This document shows positions 1-11,726 of a stretch of 64,000 bases of DNA, piece by piece. Where the stretch lies: contig CM028894.1 of NCBI GenBank assembly GCA_016801885.1, forward strand, positions 11,848,741 to 11,912,740, written 5' to 3'. Within the stretch, counting starts at the first letter, position 1. Each line of letters begins with the position of its first letter. This DNA comes from Toxotes chatareus (lineage: Eukaryota > Chordata > Actinopteri > Toxotidae). The notes under the pieces were generated by a model that was not told the origin of the DNA, did not search any database, and saw only the letters and a program-made list of their open reading frames with translations. Position numbers and translations under genes: made by a program.

Positions 1-3000
1 CTGATGTTACTTGTCTCTTACATTTTTTTTTTTCCAAATTGATTTATTGACCGTGCAAACGTACCCTGAAGATTTGGAGTCAAGTCTTTATCTTAGTTAT
101 GGCTAAAAAAGGATTATCATCTGATAGCGGAAATCCAAGATCCAGATCATCGCCGAACTCTAATGTAATGAAGTCTGTCTGCTCGAGGCAATTTGATGTA
201 AATCCATTCATAGGCTTTTGAGAGATGCTGCTGAAAGACAGACAAGAAACCCATTACATCTATGGCAGAGGTTACAGTAGAGCCAGGACTTGTAAAATAA
301 CAAATTTTAGTACGAAACACATTTGTCTTGTCACGTACATGGTGCCAGTGGCCTCACGACATGTAGCACCTGTGACACCACACATAAGTACACTCTGACT
401 GTTTAGGAAACAACATTCAGTGGCCAGTGTGTAGAAGAAATGCATCTTAAGAGACTTTAGCATTCAGCTGCTGTAGTCCCAGCCTGCCTGCTCTGTACTT
501 TTACATTAGCAGTACACTCTGCTGCTACTTAGCAAAGGCCTGCAAATTTATAATTGGCAGGGCTACTGCAGAGCCAGAAGTCTACTAATGCCTGTCATAT
601 CGACACCAACTTTTACGACCTGTGCCAATTTAAAGGCACAGGTACAAGACATCACATAGGATTCTTGACTGAATACCTGGAAGTCTGTGGAAAAAATGTG
701 GACAAGTCATTTTGCACAACCCATATTCAAATAGATCAGCAACAAACAATGTTTCAGTGTTTTAGAAGTAAAAGTCCTGGTTATTTTCCACATACTGTTA
801 TTTAACTGGTAGTTGAAAACCTTCAAAGGCTTAAATGAACATCAAACTCAATGAAACATATGTACAAAATATGTATTTTTTCCAACTGACTAATCAATCA
901 ACTGATCATTTCAGCCTTAACAACAACACCAATATATAGCAAGTTTAGTTTAAAGAAAATTCTTCCTTTAAATCATTATTCAAACAAGTAATATAAAGTA
1001 AATAATATGCTATTTTCTACCATTTCCATATCAAGTATCAAGTTTGACTGTGGACACAGCAGCAGACAGATTTCTGCAGAGACATACATAGACATATTCA
1101 CAGATTTCGGCGTGGGTAACACAAACAAGTCCTCCAGGTCTTTATCAGCTGTAATGTCTCTATCTATATTCACCTCATACAACCAGACCTCTTCCCCCTC
1201 TCTCTCCTCTTGGCTAGTTTTCCCTCCTTGTCCCCTTGTATTATCTATTTTAGCCATATGCATGGCCAGCTTGTCTCCATGCAAGCCACGCCTGCTGCTA
1301 CAGGCAGCGGGCGTGGCTGAAGCCATCTCAAGTATTCATATTCCTCTGAAGTTTTCCACTGGAGCTCAAACTGCACAGAGAACAAGCAGAATTACCTTAA
1401 CTAAAGGCTGCATTTCTTCACTCGCTTGAATGTGAATCTCTTACGAACACAGTGGCACTGTGTCCCCTTTCTCATTAATGAGCTCCCTTTTCAGCACCAA
1501 GGACAGCTCCCAGCACTCTGTCCCTCACACACACACAGACACACAGTCATCGTCTGGTCAGGCTCAGCCTCAAAGCAACACAGCACGCTTAAACAAAGGA
1601 TCCGTCTGGTCTTGTGAAGGCAGCCTCCAGGCACGAAGAACAAAGCTCGGGACTGACTCACTTGATCAGAGTACGAGGGAGACACTTCACTAGATCCTCC
1701 ATCACTGTGATGTAGTAAAGACTCAGGCAGGACATTTTTTGGTACTAAGTAACTGGTTGTGATGGAGGAAACTAATTAGAGGCTAATGGAGGATCCTTGA
1801 AAATGCAGACTGAAGAAAAGAGAAAACTCCCCCAGATAAAGCTGCTGTTGACTTACAAATGGGTAAGTGGTGTGAGTGGTCAGTCAACTCAGAGGTAAAA
1901 GCAGGAGAGGTTGTGGCCTTTCGCAATTAAATTCAGTGCAGTGCAGCCTGGTATCAGCAAATGGCGTATGACTAACATGCAAATTTCATTTTTCGCATGT
2001 CATTTCATGCTCCGTCACTTCTCTACTTACTTAACACCAAACTCTCCCGCTAAAGTTTTGGAGGTTTTCATGGAGTCACTTCACTTCTGAGAAATCTGTG
2101 ACTGCTTGTTCTTATGAAACCATTTAATAATTTTAAAAAAAATGCACAAATGTCAAGGCAGCAACAACTCATTTCCTGAACACTTGACATTTTAGTGATG
2201 TGATTTCCACATTACAACAATAATATGCGCATAAACAAGCTCCTCATTAAGTCTACACTTTGCTTCCACCTAGTTAGTGCAAAAATTGCGACTTAATTAT
2301 ATAAACCAACCAATTAATTAGCAAGCCTCCAGGTAATAATTAAATGTTATCACAATGTAATTAACAGCACTATTTTTATGCAGACCCTTCATCCACTGTT
2401 TCCAAGGACAAAACAATTCAACTGCTAGATAATTTAGCCAGAAAACATGATTATACACTCACTGTGAGGGTGACTGTGTGTGCGTTTGTTTGTGCATATG
2501 TGTGTTTATGTGTGAGAGGATGGATTATGACTAAGCGAGGCTGCAGGCATCAGAGCAGTTTTCTTTTAAGAAAGAAAAACATGGCTCTTGCTAACCCTTA
2601 ACAAGAGCAAACTGAACATTTCCCCCTGCTGCTGCTTCACATTAAAAGCATTCAAATGGCAAAATATGGAGTGGCTTGTACTGTAAAGCAGCCCCACACA
2701 ATGTAATTTGTCACTATAGTTAGCACTGACCACGATCAATAACCAAAAATGGAGATTGTGGTTTCAATTATTTTTGACTTCTTTATTATAAGCAACACCA
2801 GTTTTTGTTTGGCTGCACTGTAAACAGATGTACCAGTAGCTCCTTTGTTGTATTTCTGACACAGTACCCACAGAGGATGCTGCTCCAGTATTAAATCGTA
2901 CTTGTCGTTACCATGGTAACCAGGGGTGTTAATTGCAAACCAACTCAAGGAAAGTCACACATCCAAGATGGCTGACAAAGGTAGATTTCTCCTTTAAGAT

Positions 3001-3199
3001 TGAAACATCTTTCCACAAATATCCTGTGCAGCAAAAAAACAAACAAACCTCTTAATCTGATTGCAATTGCCAAGTCATGTAATAAATCCTTGTCAATCTT
3101 GACAGCCTGGTTCAATACCGTCTGTCTGCTCAGACTAACAACGGCTCGAATCACACAACAGCGCCTGTGCTCAGGCAAAGGTCAGCTCGACAATAACAG

Positions 3200-3640
3200 G
3201 CCAGGAGCTGACATACTAGAGGCTTATGGGTAGAAATACAGGGAGGCAAAGCATGGCGGTGTATGGCCTTTCCTGGTTCGACTAACAGCGCCGATGACCT
3301 TTTTGGCGTGTTCAGTCGAGAAATGCTAAGCAATTGGCTTCATGTTAATGTGAGTGTGCAGGTGACAGGCTCGGGCCGAAATAATTGCATGCAATGAAAA
3401 ATGTTGCCTTATTAGCGTCTCCAGCGGCTAATTACGGAGCCAGAATGTGTTTCATTATCTATCAGGGCCTGGCTCGTGCACGTTTGTGTAATGATCAGTG
3501 TATGGGAAAAGATTTTGATGGCAGGAGGGGAGGGAATACTTATAATGAAACAGCCACTTATAATGTAACGGGCCAAATGACCCGGGTGATTAGTTTCCTC
3601 CCTATATTAGCAATCAGAGCTTGTGTGTGTAAACGATAGC
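3200..3640. promoter_or_regulatory. Candidate conserved noncoding element in slc2a13 intron 1
   Basis: Unlike the AT-rich simple sequence around it, this stretch has complex composition. It contains a perfect 12-base palindrome, ATTGCATGCAAT, at 3384-3395 (POU or homeodomain-like half sites), a CTAATTAC core near 3427, and further ATTA cores. No open frame has protein-like composition. The enhancer reading is inference from texture only; conservation cannot be tested here. Confidence 0.25.
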
Positions 3641-5489
3641 AGCACTTTCAATCCTCATTTCACGTGTTCATTTGCAAAAAGGCAGCATCATTTTCTCACC
3701 TATTATCTTTTTTATTAAAAACTCTTAATATATCTTAAAATATGAACTTTCCCCTTCACCTTTATTATTTTGTAATTGTAAACAATCTCTGCATTGGAAT
3801 CTCTGCACTGCATTATTGGCCGACATATACACCAATACAGATATATCTGCAAAGAGCTAATATCGGTGACATCAAGCATCTCCAGAGCCACAGGAGCCAT
3901 TATCCAACAGTTTTCACTGGCAGAACACTCGTGCCCATGACAAGTAATCTGAACTGTATAAGGTTTCATTCTGGTGCAAGTTCACAGTGTGCCACAAAAA
4001 ACACAAGTGGATAGAAAGTGGAAGAAGACATGATGGATGGGATTTAAGGGAGTGGGCAGATTCAAATATGGAAAGTTGAACTTTATAAACGTTCACTTTT
4101 CTGTAATCCAAAAAACTGGTACAATTAAGCTTATCAGCACCATCTGTTTAATGGACAACATTAACTACTCAAAATTACACATTCTATTTATTTTCAACAG
4201 AAAAAATGGCAACAGTTTACTGTCATTAACTGAACCCTTCCTCTACTGGGAGTTCAGCTTGTTTTTGTAAAATCCCCTGTAATTGCTTTTATTAAATTTA
4301 CCAAGAAAATAAGTTTGAAGAGTTTGCCTACAGTAGAGGGAAAACAAGATAAAAGAGAGCAGTCAGAATTTTTGTCTTCGCAGAACTAAGCCTTTGCTTA
4401 AGAACTGTTTTAGTTTGAAAGGAAAGACTAATATCTGTTTTATAAGCTTTTGTCAGTGGTGTCTCACGCACAGTGTAGCTGAAGATATTCTTGTCCAAGA
4501 AGAAAAGAAAAGCATCTTCCACATACTTGAAGCTGACCCAAGCTGTATAATGCACCACAGGAAACATGAAGCTTTAATTTAGTTTTGTCAAGTTTCATTT
4601 GTCATTTCACTGCATCTGAGCTGAGTATTTTCATTTCAGCACTTCCTGTTAATCAGCCCCACAGGCAAAAAAAAAGTTCTTCTGAATCAAAACAAACTTT
4701 ACTGTCACATCCAGGCCGTCCTAATTTGGATGTCTTTTACAGCCCCCCAAAAAATGCACCCAACATGCATTGCAAAATGATTGTAGGAAAACCTAATGAG
4801 ATGTAGACAGAAATATTCCTGATACTCTGCTTTAACTGCTTTTCTCCTCCTTTTCTCAGCCATGTATCCAACAGTAATGTCTTAATACTTTCCCACCTGG
4901 TGGAAAATTAACCAAGAAACAGTCATCATATGTTAATTATGGTATGATAGAATTACATATTACACAATAAAAATCACAAATTACAGCTGTTTATCACCAG
5001 AAGCATTAGAAATGGCACTAAAGGGCTCTGTATGCAATTCTTGATTCAAACATCACTAATAAAGGGCTTTAGTTTGTGGAGGAAGTAAACACAGAGCGCT
5101 TTGGTCAGGGATGTTTATTAGAGAATTAAGCCTCCTATCCTACCCCAGAGGTTGACTAAGGAAGGAAAACGGTCTGAAACTCCTCCATATATCACAGAGA
5201 AGAGCGCTTACTACTCTCAAAGGAGGCAAAGGCAGATGAGTGCCATCAACGTGCCGCTCAGCCTCCAATGCCAGTTTTAACAGCCCTTTCCACAGAGGAT
5301 GTGACTCATGAGTAACAGCAGCCACTATAAATAATTTGGGGTACATTGAATTCTGATCAAAAGGCACGCTGCATGTGAAAGCACGCACAGAGCGGAGGGA
5401 GGAACATGCAAAGAGAGGGATGATTCAAGAGAGGAGAAAGCAGCGAAAAATATTCACAGGGAAGGAAGTAGGAGAAAGGGATTGTGCAA

Positions 5490-5491
<2 letters not shown>

Positions 5492-5524
<33 letters not shown>

Positions 5525-5541
5525 TGTGTGTGTGTGTGTGT
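5492..5541. repeat. (GT)n microsatellite
   Basis: About 50 bases of nearly pure GT dinucleotide with one GG interruption near 5520, inside slc2a13 intron 1. Open frames across it are artefacts of the repeat. Confidence 0.95.
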
Positions 5542-5933
5542 AAAGGGGAGGAAGCAGGGGTGGTGCAGCCAATCAGATAAATGTAAATCTGACATCACAG
5601 ACTAATGACAGCGACCTTATTGACACTAAAAGTCTCCTGTATGCTTTGTAGGTTTATCTTGGCTTCCTTTGGGCATGCTGGGATAATACCCGCCACTAAT
5701 TTGTCATTCAGAATGACTTTTCCTTTTATAACTTATTGGTACCCAATCAAATCCAATAATAATCATAATGAGGATAATAATAAAGACAGCACGTTGTCTA
5801 ACAGCCAGTGGCACGCAGCTTGAGCAAGCAGAGGGCCGTGCTGTGTAATCAGAAGCTGTGAGTAATTGCAAATATCAGGCCTGAGGCAGGAAGAGGCAGA
5901 GGGAGGACAGAAAGCAACAAACCAAACCACTGT

Positions 5934-5957
5934 AAATAAATAAATAAATAAATAAAC
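5934..5957. repeat. (AAAT)n microsatellite
   Basis: Five to six copies of a TAAA/AAAT tetranucleotide followed by an A-rich run, in slc2a13 intron 1. Confidence 0.85.
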
Positions 5958-6384
5958 AAGCTTTAAAAAAAAATAGCAGGCTTTAAGACCTATGGCCTTA
6001 GGGGGCACTTAAGCTGATTCTGACCTCTGAACTTTCTGATGGAGAGCAAGTGCAGGGGAAATGTTAAACCAAAAATCAATGAAGTATCATTATCATTAGT
6101 GCTGGCAGCAGGGTGAGACAATTTCAGTGCTTTCCAGAGACAAGCAACTTTGTTTTCTGCTCAGCAAAGTCTTAATGCAATGAAGCCTTTTTAAAATGTA
6201 ATTTAAAACTAACTTCAGTGCTTAACCGAGCTCCAGTTTACTTGCTTTCACAAAAACAAGACTCCTGCATGATTAATATAATGCAATATATGCTCCAAAA
6301 CACTAAAGGGAAATTCCTCAAACAAGCAACTACTAGTTTACTCATGACTTAAGTGTCAGAGAGCATGCGGAACACATGTCTTAC

Positions 6385-6964
6385 CAAGCCCCACTCCAAC
6401 GATGAGCCTCCCCGTCAGGAGCACCTCTTTGCTGGGGGCGGTGCTCAGCACGATCCCCCCGACGGTGAAGAAGAAGCTGGCCAGCAGTATGCACACTCTG
6501 CGCCCGAAGAGCCCGTTGAGGAAGCCGCCCAGCAGGGCAGACAGCGCAGCCGCGGCCACAGTACTTGATATGAGCACCTCCTGCCACAGGGCGCTCAGGT
6601 CCAGCTCCCTCTTCAGCAGGAGCATCGCCCCGGAGATCACCCCGGTGTCATAGCCGAACAAGAAGCCACCCAGGGCGGAGAAGACGGCCAGGACGTAGAC
6701 GAAGCCTGGCGTGACATCTTGCTGGAACTGCTTGCGGGCAGCCCTCTCCAGGTCCCCGGTGGAGGTGGAGGTGGAGGAGGCAGCTGCTGGGGCAGCAGCG
6801 GCGGCGGAAGCTCCGGCGGAGGCGCCCTGGCTGCTGATGCTGGCGCTGGACGGAGCCTTGATGAGACTCCGCTCTCCTCCGTCGTTCACTTTCTTCCACC
6901 GCTCGCCCATCAGGTTGCTCATACTACGGAGGCTGTAGTCATGGTCGACCTGCTTTCGCGACAT
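6385..6964 (-). CDS. slc2a13: Proton myo-inositol cotransporter (SLC2A13/HMIT), coding exon 1, partial
   Basis: SLC2A13 (HMIT) is a 12-helix major facilitator protein that moves myo-inositol with protons. The ATG at 6964-6962 opens a protein beginning MSRKQ. The N-terminal cytosolic segment has a Ser/Ala-rich low-complexity stretch (residues about 38-70), followed by DLERAARKQFQQD, which closely matches human HMIT. Helix 1 (about 88-108) contains FLFGYDTG, the MFS loop motif GRR is at about 154-156, and GRLIVGVGLG lies in the helix-4 region. The exon is 580 nt (193 codons plus one base) and ends at a GTAAGA donor (6384-6379). The remaining exons, encoding helices 5-12, are beyond the left edge. 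An in-frame opening runs upstream past 7200, but the family start is MSRK, so I chose that. Family identity is secure. Confidence 0.93.
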
Positions 6965-7019
6965 ATGGGAAAATACAACAGAGGACACAGGGCTGCTGAG
7001 TTGTTTTTGACGCTTAATA

Positions 7020-7062
7020 AAAAAAGAAAAAGAAAAAAGAAAAAGAAAGAAAAAGAAAGAAA
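7020..7062. repeat. Purine tract (AAAAG/AAAG)n in slc2a13 5' leader
   Basis: An imperfect A/G repeat about 55 bases upstream of the slc2a13 ATG. On the gene strand it is a CT-rich tract (TTTCTTTTTC units). It may lie in the 5' untranslated region, or just before a splice acceptor if a leader intron exists. Gly-rich and Lys-rich open frames over 6719-7087 on the plus strand are antisense artefacts. Confidence 0.85.
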
Positions 7063-7269
7063 CCCAAAACCAATTCACTCCCCCTAAAGTCTGGAGTTTT
7101 TGCCAAGTTGCTTGCCCAAAACCTCTCCCAAATAAAACGCTGGCGCCTGAATGAAAGTTGTTGTCCAGCCTTGTGTGTATCAGTGCATCACATCCCCGTG
7201 GTCCTGATGGGAGTTGAAGAAGACTGGGGAGGAAAGGTAAGATAGGAGGAGTGTAGTGGACCAGTTCGT

Positions 7270-10200
7270 CACCACCAGCGTCGGCATGACGCAAAGAAAT
7301 ATTGTTTGGGAAGCATGATGCTGGAGTGGAGAGAGGGGATCATGTATGGAGAGGATTTACTTCTGCTACAATTCAATTAAAACATATCATATTGAATACA
7401 AAACACCACAGATTACCAGGCTAAGTAAAAATACTGAAAATCATTACTGAAGTAGAGGCCCATTAGGATGTGCATGGCTGCTGTATACTGTGAGCTGATC
7501 ATGATGTAAATGAGCCTTATGGAAACTGACAGTTTTTCATTTTTTGGGGGGGAAGCACCATCTACTCCTCTTAAAACACAAGAAATGAAATGCTTATAAA
7601 TATATATGCATACAACCTATTTGTGAAATTACAGTTTATGATATAAATGTAGAGGTTTTAGGCTTCATATCATCATGTTTCACCTGAAATACTGTACATC
7701 AGGCTGCCTCTGGCAAAATAGGAAAACGGCTGCCCCCTGCAGGGCTGGCTTTAGCATTACAGGTCCATGTTTCTGCAGAACAGGTGGAATAACTGAACAC
7801 ACACTGACAGTGACTGAACAGCTGATTAACTTTTCTAAACATACAAGCTGATCATCTCAAAGGAACCAACATATTCAAGGTGGCATAAAGGCAAGGCAGT
7901 TTACTGAGTCTCAATAATCTTTATTAGGGCTGCCCCTAATTCATTTCAGTTGATTTATCTGCTAAATTCTTTTTTTTTTTTTTACAAATATCTATAAAAT
8001 GTCAGACAATGGTGAAAAATATCCATCACAATTTCCCAAAGCCCAGTGTCTTCAAACTGCTTATTTTGTCCAACCGATGCTCCACGACTTCAAATATTCA
8101 GCTATCATATGAGATCCTAAGTGGAATTAGGCAATATACATTATTGGTTGAAAAATACCATAAATAATTATTCAGATATCACAATATCCACCCTCATTAA
8201 AAAAAACACAAGCTTATTCCTGCTATAGCACAACATGTATCAGTGAACCCATGGAAAACTTTTTCTCTCATGTCCAGAACTCTCTTCACACACTCAGCCA
8301 TTATCACGGTTCCTTCTCCATTATTGATTAAGCTTAAAACACAAAAAGTAACCTCTGTGAATATGTTGCATTGCCCGCAGCCTGGAGAAATGGCATGGTT
8401 GTAAATGTATTCATGTGCATTCATGTAAGGAGCAGATCAATATGTGGACTGTGGTGTCACGCAAAATGGAGAATGAGTATGGCCTGATAATGGCCCATGA
8501 TTGAGCCCATTAGAGAAGAAGGGCAATAAAGGGACAGGGTTCCTACACACATAGTGGCTCACACGGTTTCATGGTGAAAACCTATAATGTCTCTCCTAGG
8601 GAAATTAACCTTGTGACTCCAGCTGCTTGAGGCCTGCAAGTAGCACGACCTAAGGGTGGCAATACTCATCAGACAGGCTGTCTACCTGTCTAGGCAATTA
8701 TTGCCCAGATAATCAAAAACGTGGCAACCCATGATCTTTTCACTATCACCAACATCACACCCACATTTCCACATAGTCATAAACCAGGAATATTTATATA
8801 ATATAATATTTTCCTTTATCCAGTAGGCCACTATTGAGGGTTAGTTATACTACTTTTGTTTTTGGTTTAGTTCAGTACACGTAGTGTGTCTATTGTACTG
8901 GTCACAGGTTTTCACCTGTGTTGTTGCTATGTATGTCGATTTTAATGTGTAACATCCAGGCGTTGAGCAATATTCTGACCAGCTTTTATTATTCAAAGGG
9001 GAAACAGACTTCAACACAAACCCTGCTCTAAACCAGCAGCATGCGTAGCATTTGGAGGCAAAAATCATGCTTAAGAATTATTAATGAGAGGAAAAACTAA
9101 TTCTACCAAATACAAATTGGAACTTATGTGCACAAATATATACTTTTAGTTTTGTATAGACCATTTCACAGAGAAAGTTGGACAAATTCAGCAATCATTC
9201 ATTTGAATTATTTACAACTGTACTTTTCTGGCTTTTTTCCCCCTGCTTCCTATTGATTTGCAGTAAGACAGCAGCATCCATTGTGCTACTGATTGATTTA
9301 GCCTCTGTAGTGTTTGCAGAGCAAGAACATAAATGACAAGGATCTTTAGTCAGAAAGGGAGGAACACCATTGAAAAACACCTTGATGGGTTGTCAGATTG
9401 CCCAACCTAAGGTGGCAGCAGCTTGTGCATTAGACATTAGAAAGAAATCATTTCCTCCTTAGTACAAGGATGTCAGGATGGCTGAAGTACATTACGGGAA
9501 GGAATTACAGGCTTACTGGAGCCCTGGTTTGCAACCTTTTAAGAGGTGAAGCAATGCTGTAATAACATTTCTGAGAAAACACAGTATTTTGGTGTCAAAC
9601 CTATTGTTCTAAGTGGCTATTGACAACTAAAACCTATAGGCCTTTTCACAACAGGTGGCCTATTTCAACATGTAATACTGTAACAGGGACAGCACAGGTG
9701 AAATCAATAACCTTTTCAGCTCGTTTTGGTTTTAGTTCACCTTTATATTATGACTGTCTTGCTAAACCTTATATATGCTACCTGTCCAGCATAAAATGGC
9801 AAACATTTTTGCAACTACTTATTCTCCATAATATTACCATACCATAATATTTTAGAGCTTAACTGAAACTCCTTTTAGGGCACTTGTTTTTGTTTTAAAG
9901 CACTTACTGCATGGTTTAATGTCACCGCTCTCACTGACCTTATTTCCTGCAGCAGAAGCTGTTTCAGCATCACAGCTTTGATAAGGAGATAGTGGATACC
10001 AAAGAAGAGCAAAACAAGGAGTGAATAATGGACTTACATTTGCTGGTGGCCCAGAAACAGGACTTCAGAAAACTGTTGCTCCATGTCAGCTGAACATAAG
10101 TAGGCTAATGTTAGCTAACAAGTTAGCCATATTGTTGTAAGGTGATGCTAGCACCAAGACTGTGAGTTTGTTTTCAAGCTCTTCTACCTTCAGTGAAGCA

Positions 10201-11590
10201 TTCACACATCAAAAGGCATTTTAGGTGTTGTTGTGTTCAAAATTTTACTTACTGTAAGCAAAATGGCCCTCTCCACCCTAAAACCATAGAGAGGTATGCT
10301 AAACATGAAAGAGGTTACTATCATAAACCCAATTAGCACCTAACTCAGTTTCAGTTTAGCCTCTTTTAGCTCATTGCTTCTCTCTTAGGTAACATTCACG
10401 GAACAGCTGAATCTCACACCCTAATTAACCCTGTCTCCAGCCTCAGCAGGCAGCTGTTTACAGCCACAAACTTCTGCTAAAACCCACCCTGCTACCTGAG
10501 CAGCACCAGACAGAAGGCAGGCACGGTCTGCAGCAAGCTGCTAACAGCACCATGGTTATAATTTAGTTTATCCATCGTTAGCCTATAGCCTATAGATAAG
10601 TTAAATATTCAGTGACAATACTGTTTAGTACTAACATCTGCACACATTAATTTGACTAACAATGTGTCTCGACTGACAGTTGGTCGTTTGAGGTGAGAGA
10701 TCTCAGGTGTAATGTAGCCCGCTGATGTGTTCACAAGCCACTTAATCCTTTTACCAGCTCAATGATTTTAGTTAATAAGCATTTGTCTCAGTTTGCAGCC
10801 CTGAAGAAATCTGAATAGCTGCAGAATGTATCCTTAAATGGCATGAGGTGCTTTCCTTCTGCTCTCAAGCTGAAAAATAACTAACTACATCCTGGTTCAT
10901 CCACCCTGACCATTTATCAAGCCTCATTTCTCATTGTCCTCTCTTAACCTGCAAGGCATTGTCTGATTCACAAGTGTTTGCCAAATGTAAGCATCCGTCT
11001 TCCTTCATTACAGGACTTAATATTTTACCTAGTTGAAGTTGGTGACACTGACATATGGCCTTTATATAGCTGTTTCTCTTACTTTTATTCAGCATTTTGT
11101 GGAAAGACTAAAATATGATCAAAAGAACGGTTTCCAATTCCAATATAAAAACCCACAGATATTAACCAGGCATTATCATTTCTGGCAATTATTGAACCAG
11201 GAAACAAGAGTTTTAAAGGAATAAGAGAACAGGCTTAAGTTTCAAACTCTTCTTTGGCAGTTGTTTTGTTGTTGAGTCTTTTAGACTGTGTTTGTGCACC
11301 CATTCGTGTGGGTTTCCTTGCTAAGTTTTCAAACCTCTTGCCAATCGAGATCTCTCTTTGTCTCTCACACACGCATAAACACACTCCTCACAGTTTCCCA
11401 CGGGAATATATATCGCAGGGACTGTTGCCATGAAACAGATTTATTTAATTGTAAATGCAACATGATAAGAAGGATATTCTTTAAAATAAGCTTTTTCCAG
11501 CATTGCGTTGTGTCTCTGCTTAATTACCATTTAGATTAATGTTTAATAATTACTTTTCTGTTTTTTGTTTCCTGGTATTTCCACTGAAAG

Positions 11591-11592
<2 letters not shown>
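7270..11592. other. Intergenic region between slc2a13 (-) and the mucin (+)
   Basis: About 4.3 kb separating two head-to-head genes. I find no coding exon. It contains a degenerate teleost interspersed repeat at 7925-8110, and GCTAAC/GTTAGC-rich sequence near 10085-10160 of the type common in fish spacer DNA. LRRK2, which sits between these two genes in human, is not present here. Both promoters should be in this interval, but only the mucin TATA box at its right end is obvious. Confidence 0.7.
7925..8110. mobile_element. Degenerate teleost interspersed repeat (non-autonomous, hAT-like family suspected)
   Basis: The order of short blocks matches a repeat widespread in fish genomes: a GGGCTGC start, then a TCTATAAAATGTCAGA-like block, then GGTGAAAAAT, then TTTCCCAAAGCCCA, then TTTTGTCCAAC. 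A copy of the same family lies inverted at about 50430-50660 in this window and shares the ATAAAATGTCAGA core. Family assignment is from memory of typical teleost repeats; no ends or target duplications are resolvable. Confidence 0.5.

Positions 11593-11637
<45 letters not shown>
11593..11637. repeat. (GT)22 microsatellite in mucin core promoter
   Basis: About 45 bases of uninterrupted GT that end nine bases before the TATA box of the mucin gene. Pure alternating purine-pyrimidine runs of this length can form Z-DNA and vary in length between individuals. Confidence 0.95.
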
Positions 11638-11638
<1 letters not shown>

Positions 11639-11645
11639 CACTACA

Positions 11646-11653
11646 TATATAAA
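11646..11653 (+). promoter_or_regulatory. TATA box of the mucin gene
   Basis: TATATAAA lies 81 bases upstream of the mucin start codon. With usual spacing, transcription would begin near 11675-11685, leaving a 5' leader of about 45-50 bases. A strong TATA fits a highly expressed, tissue-restricted secretory gene. Confidence 0.6.
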
Positions 11654-11726
11654 CCCTGTGGTGGGCTCTTTGTGCAGTTCCTCCTGGTTTCACCTGCTCT
11701 CCTGCAGCGAGGGAGCGTCAGGCAGC

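Larger units (their letters stand above)
1..6384 (-). other. slc2a13: slc2a13 intron 1 (part)
   Basis: This stretch lies downstream, on the minus strand, of the donor of slc2a13 coding exon 1, and no further slc2a13 exon is recognisable in it. I therefore read it as the 5' part of a long first intron. Open frames here are short and show no family motif. It holds a (GT)n tract at 5492-5541, an (AAAT)n tract around 5934-5957, and AT-rich stretches with several TAATTA-type homeodomain-like cores (about 2290-2350). A more GC-balanced stretch at 3200-3640 could be a conserved regulatory element. Confidence 0.7.

Noticed and set aside
5357..5605. His/Thr- and Cys/Val-repeat open frames
   Set aside because: They are translations of the (GT)n microsatellite.
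6719..7087. Gly-rich open frame on the plus strand
   Set aside because: Antisense shadow of the Ala/Ser-rich segment of slc2a13 exon 1 and of the adjacent purine repeat.
6965..7294. Upstream extension of the slc2a13 coding region
   Set aside because: The frame is open, but the encoded residues include a Phe/Leu run from the CT repeat, and the family start is MSRK at 6964.
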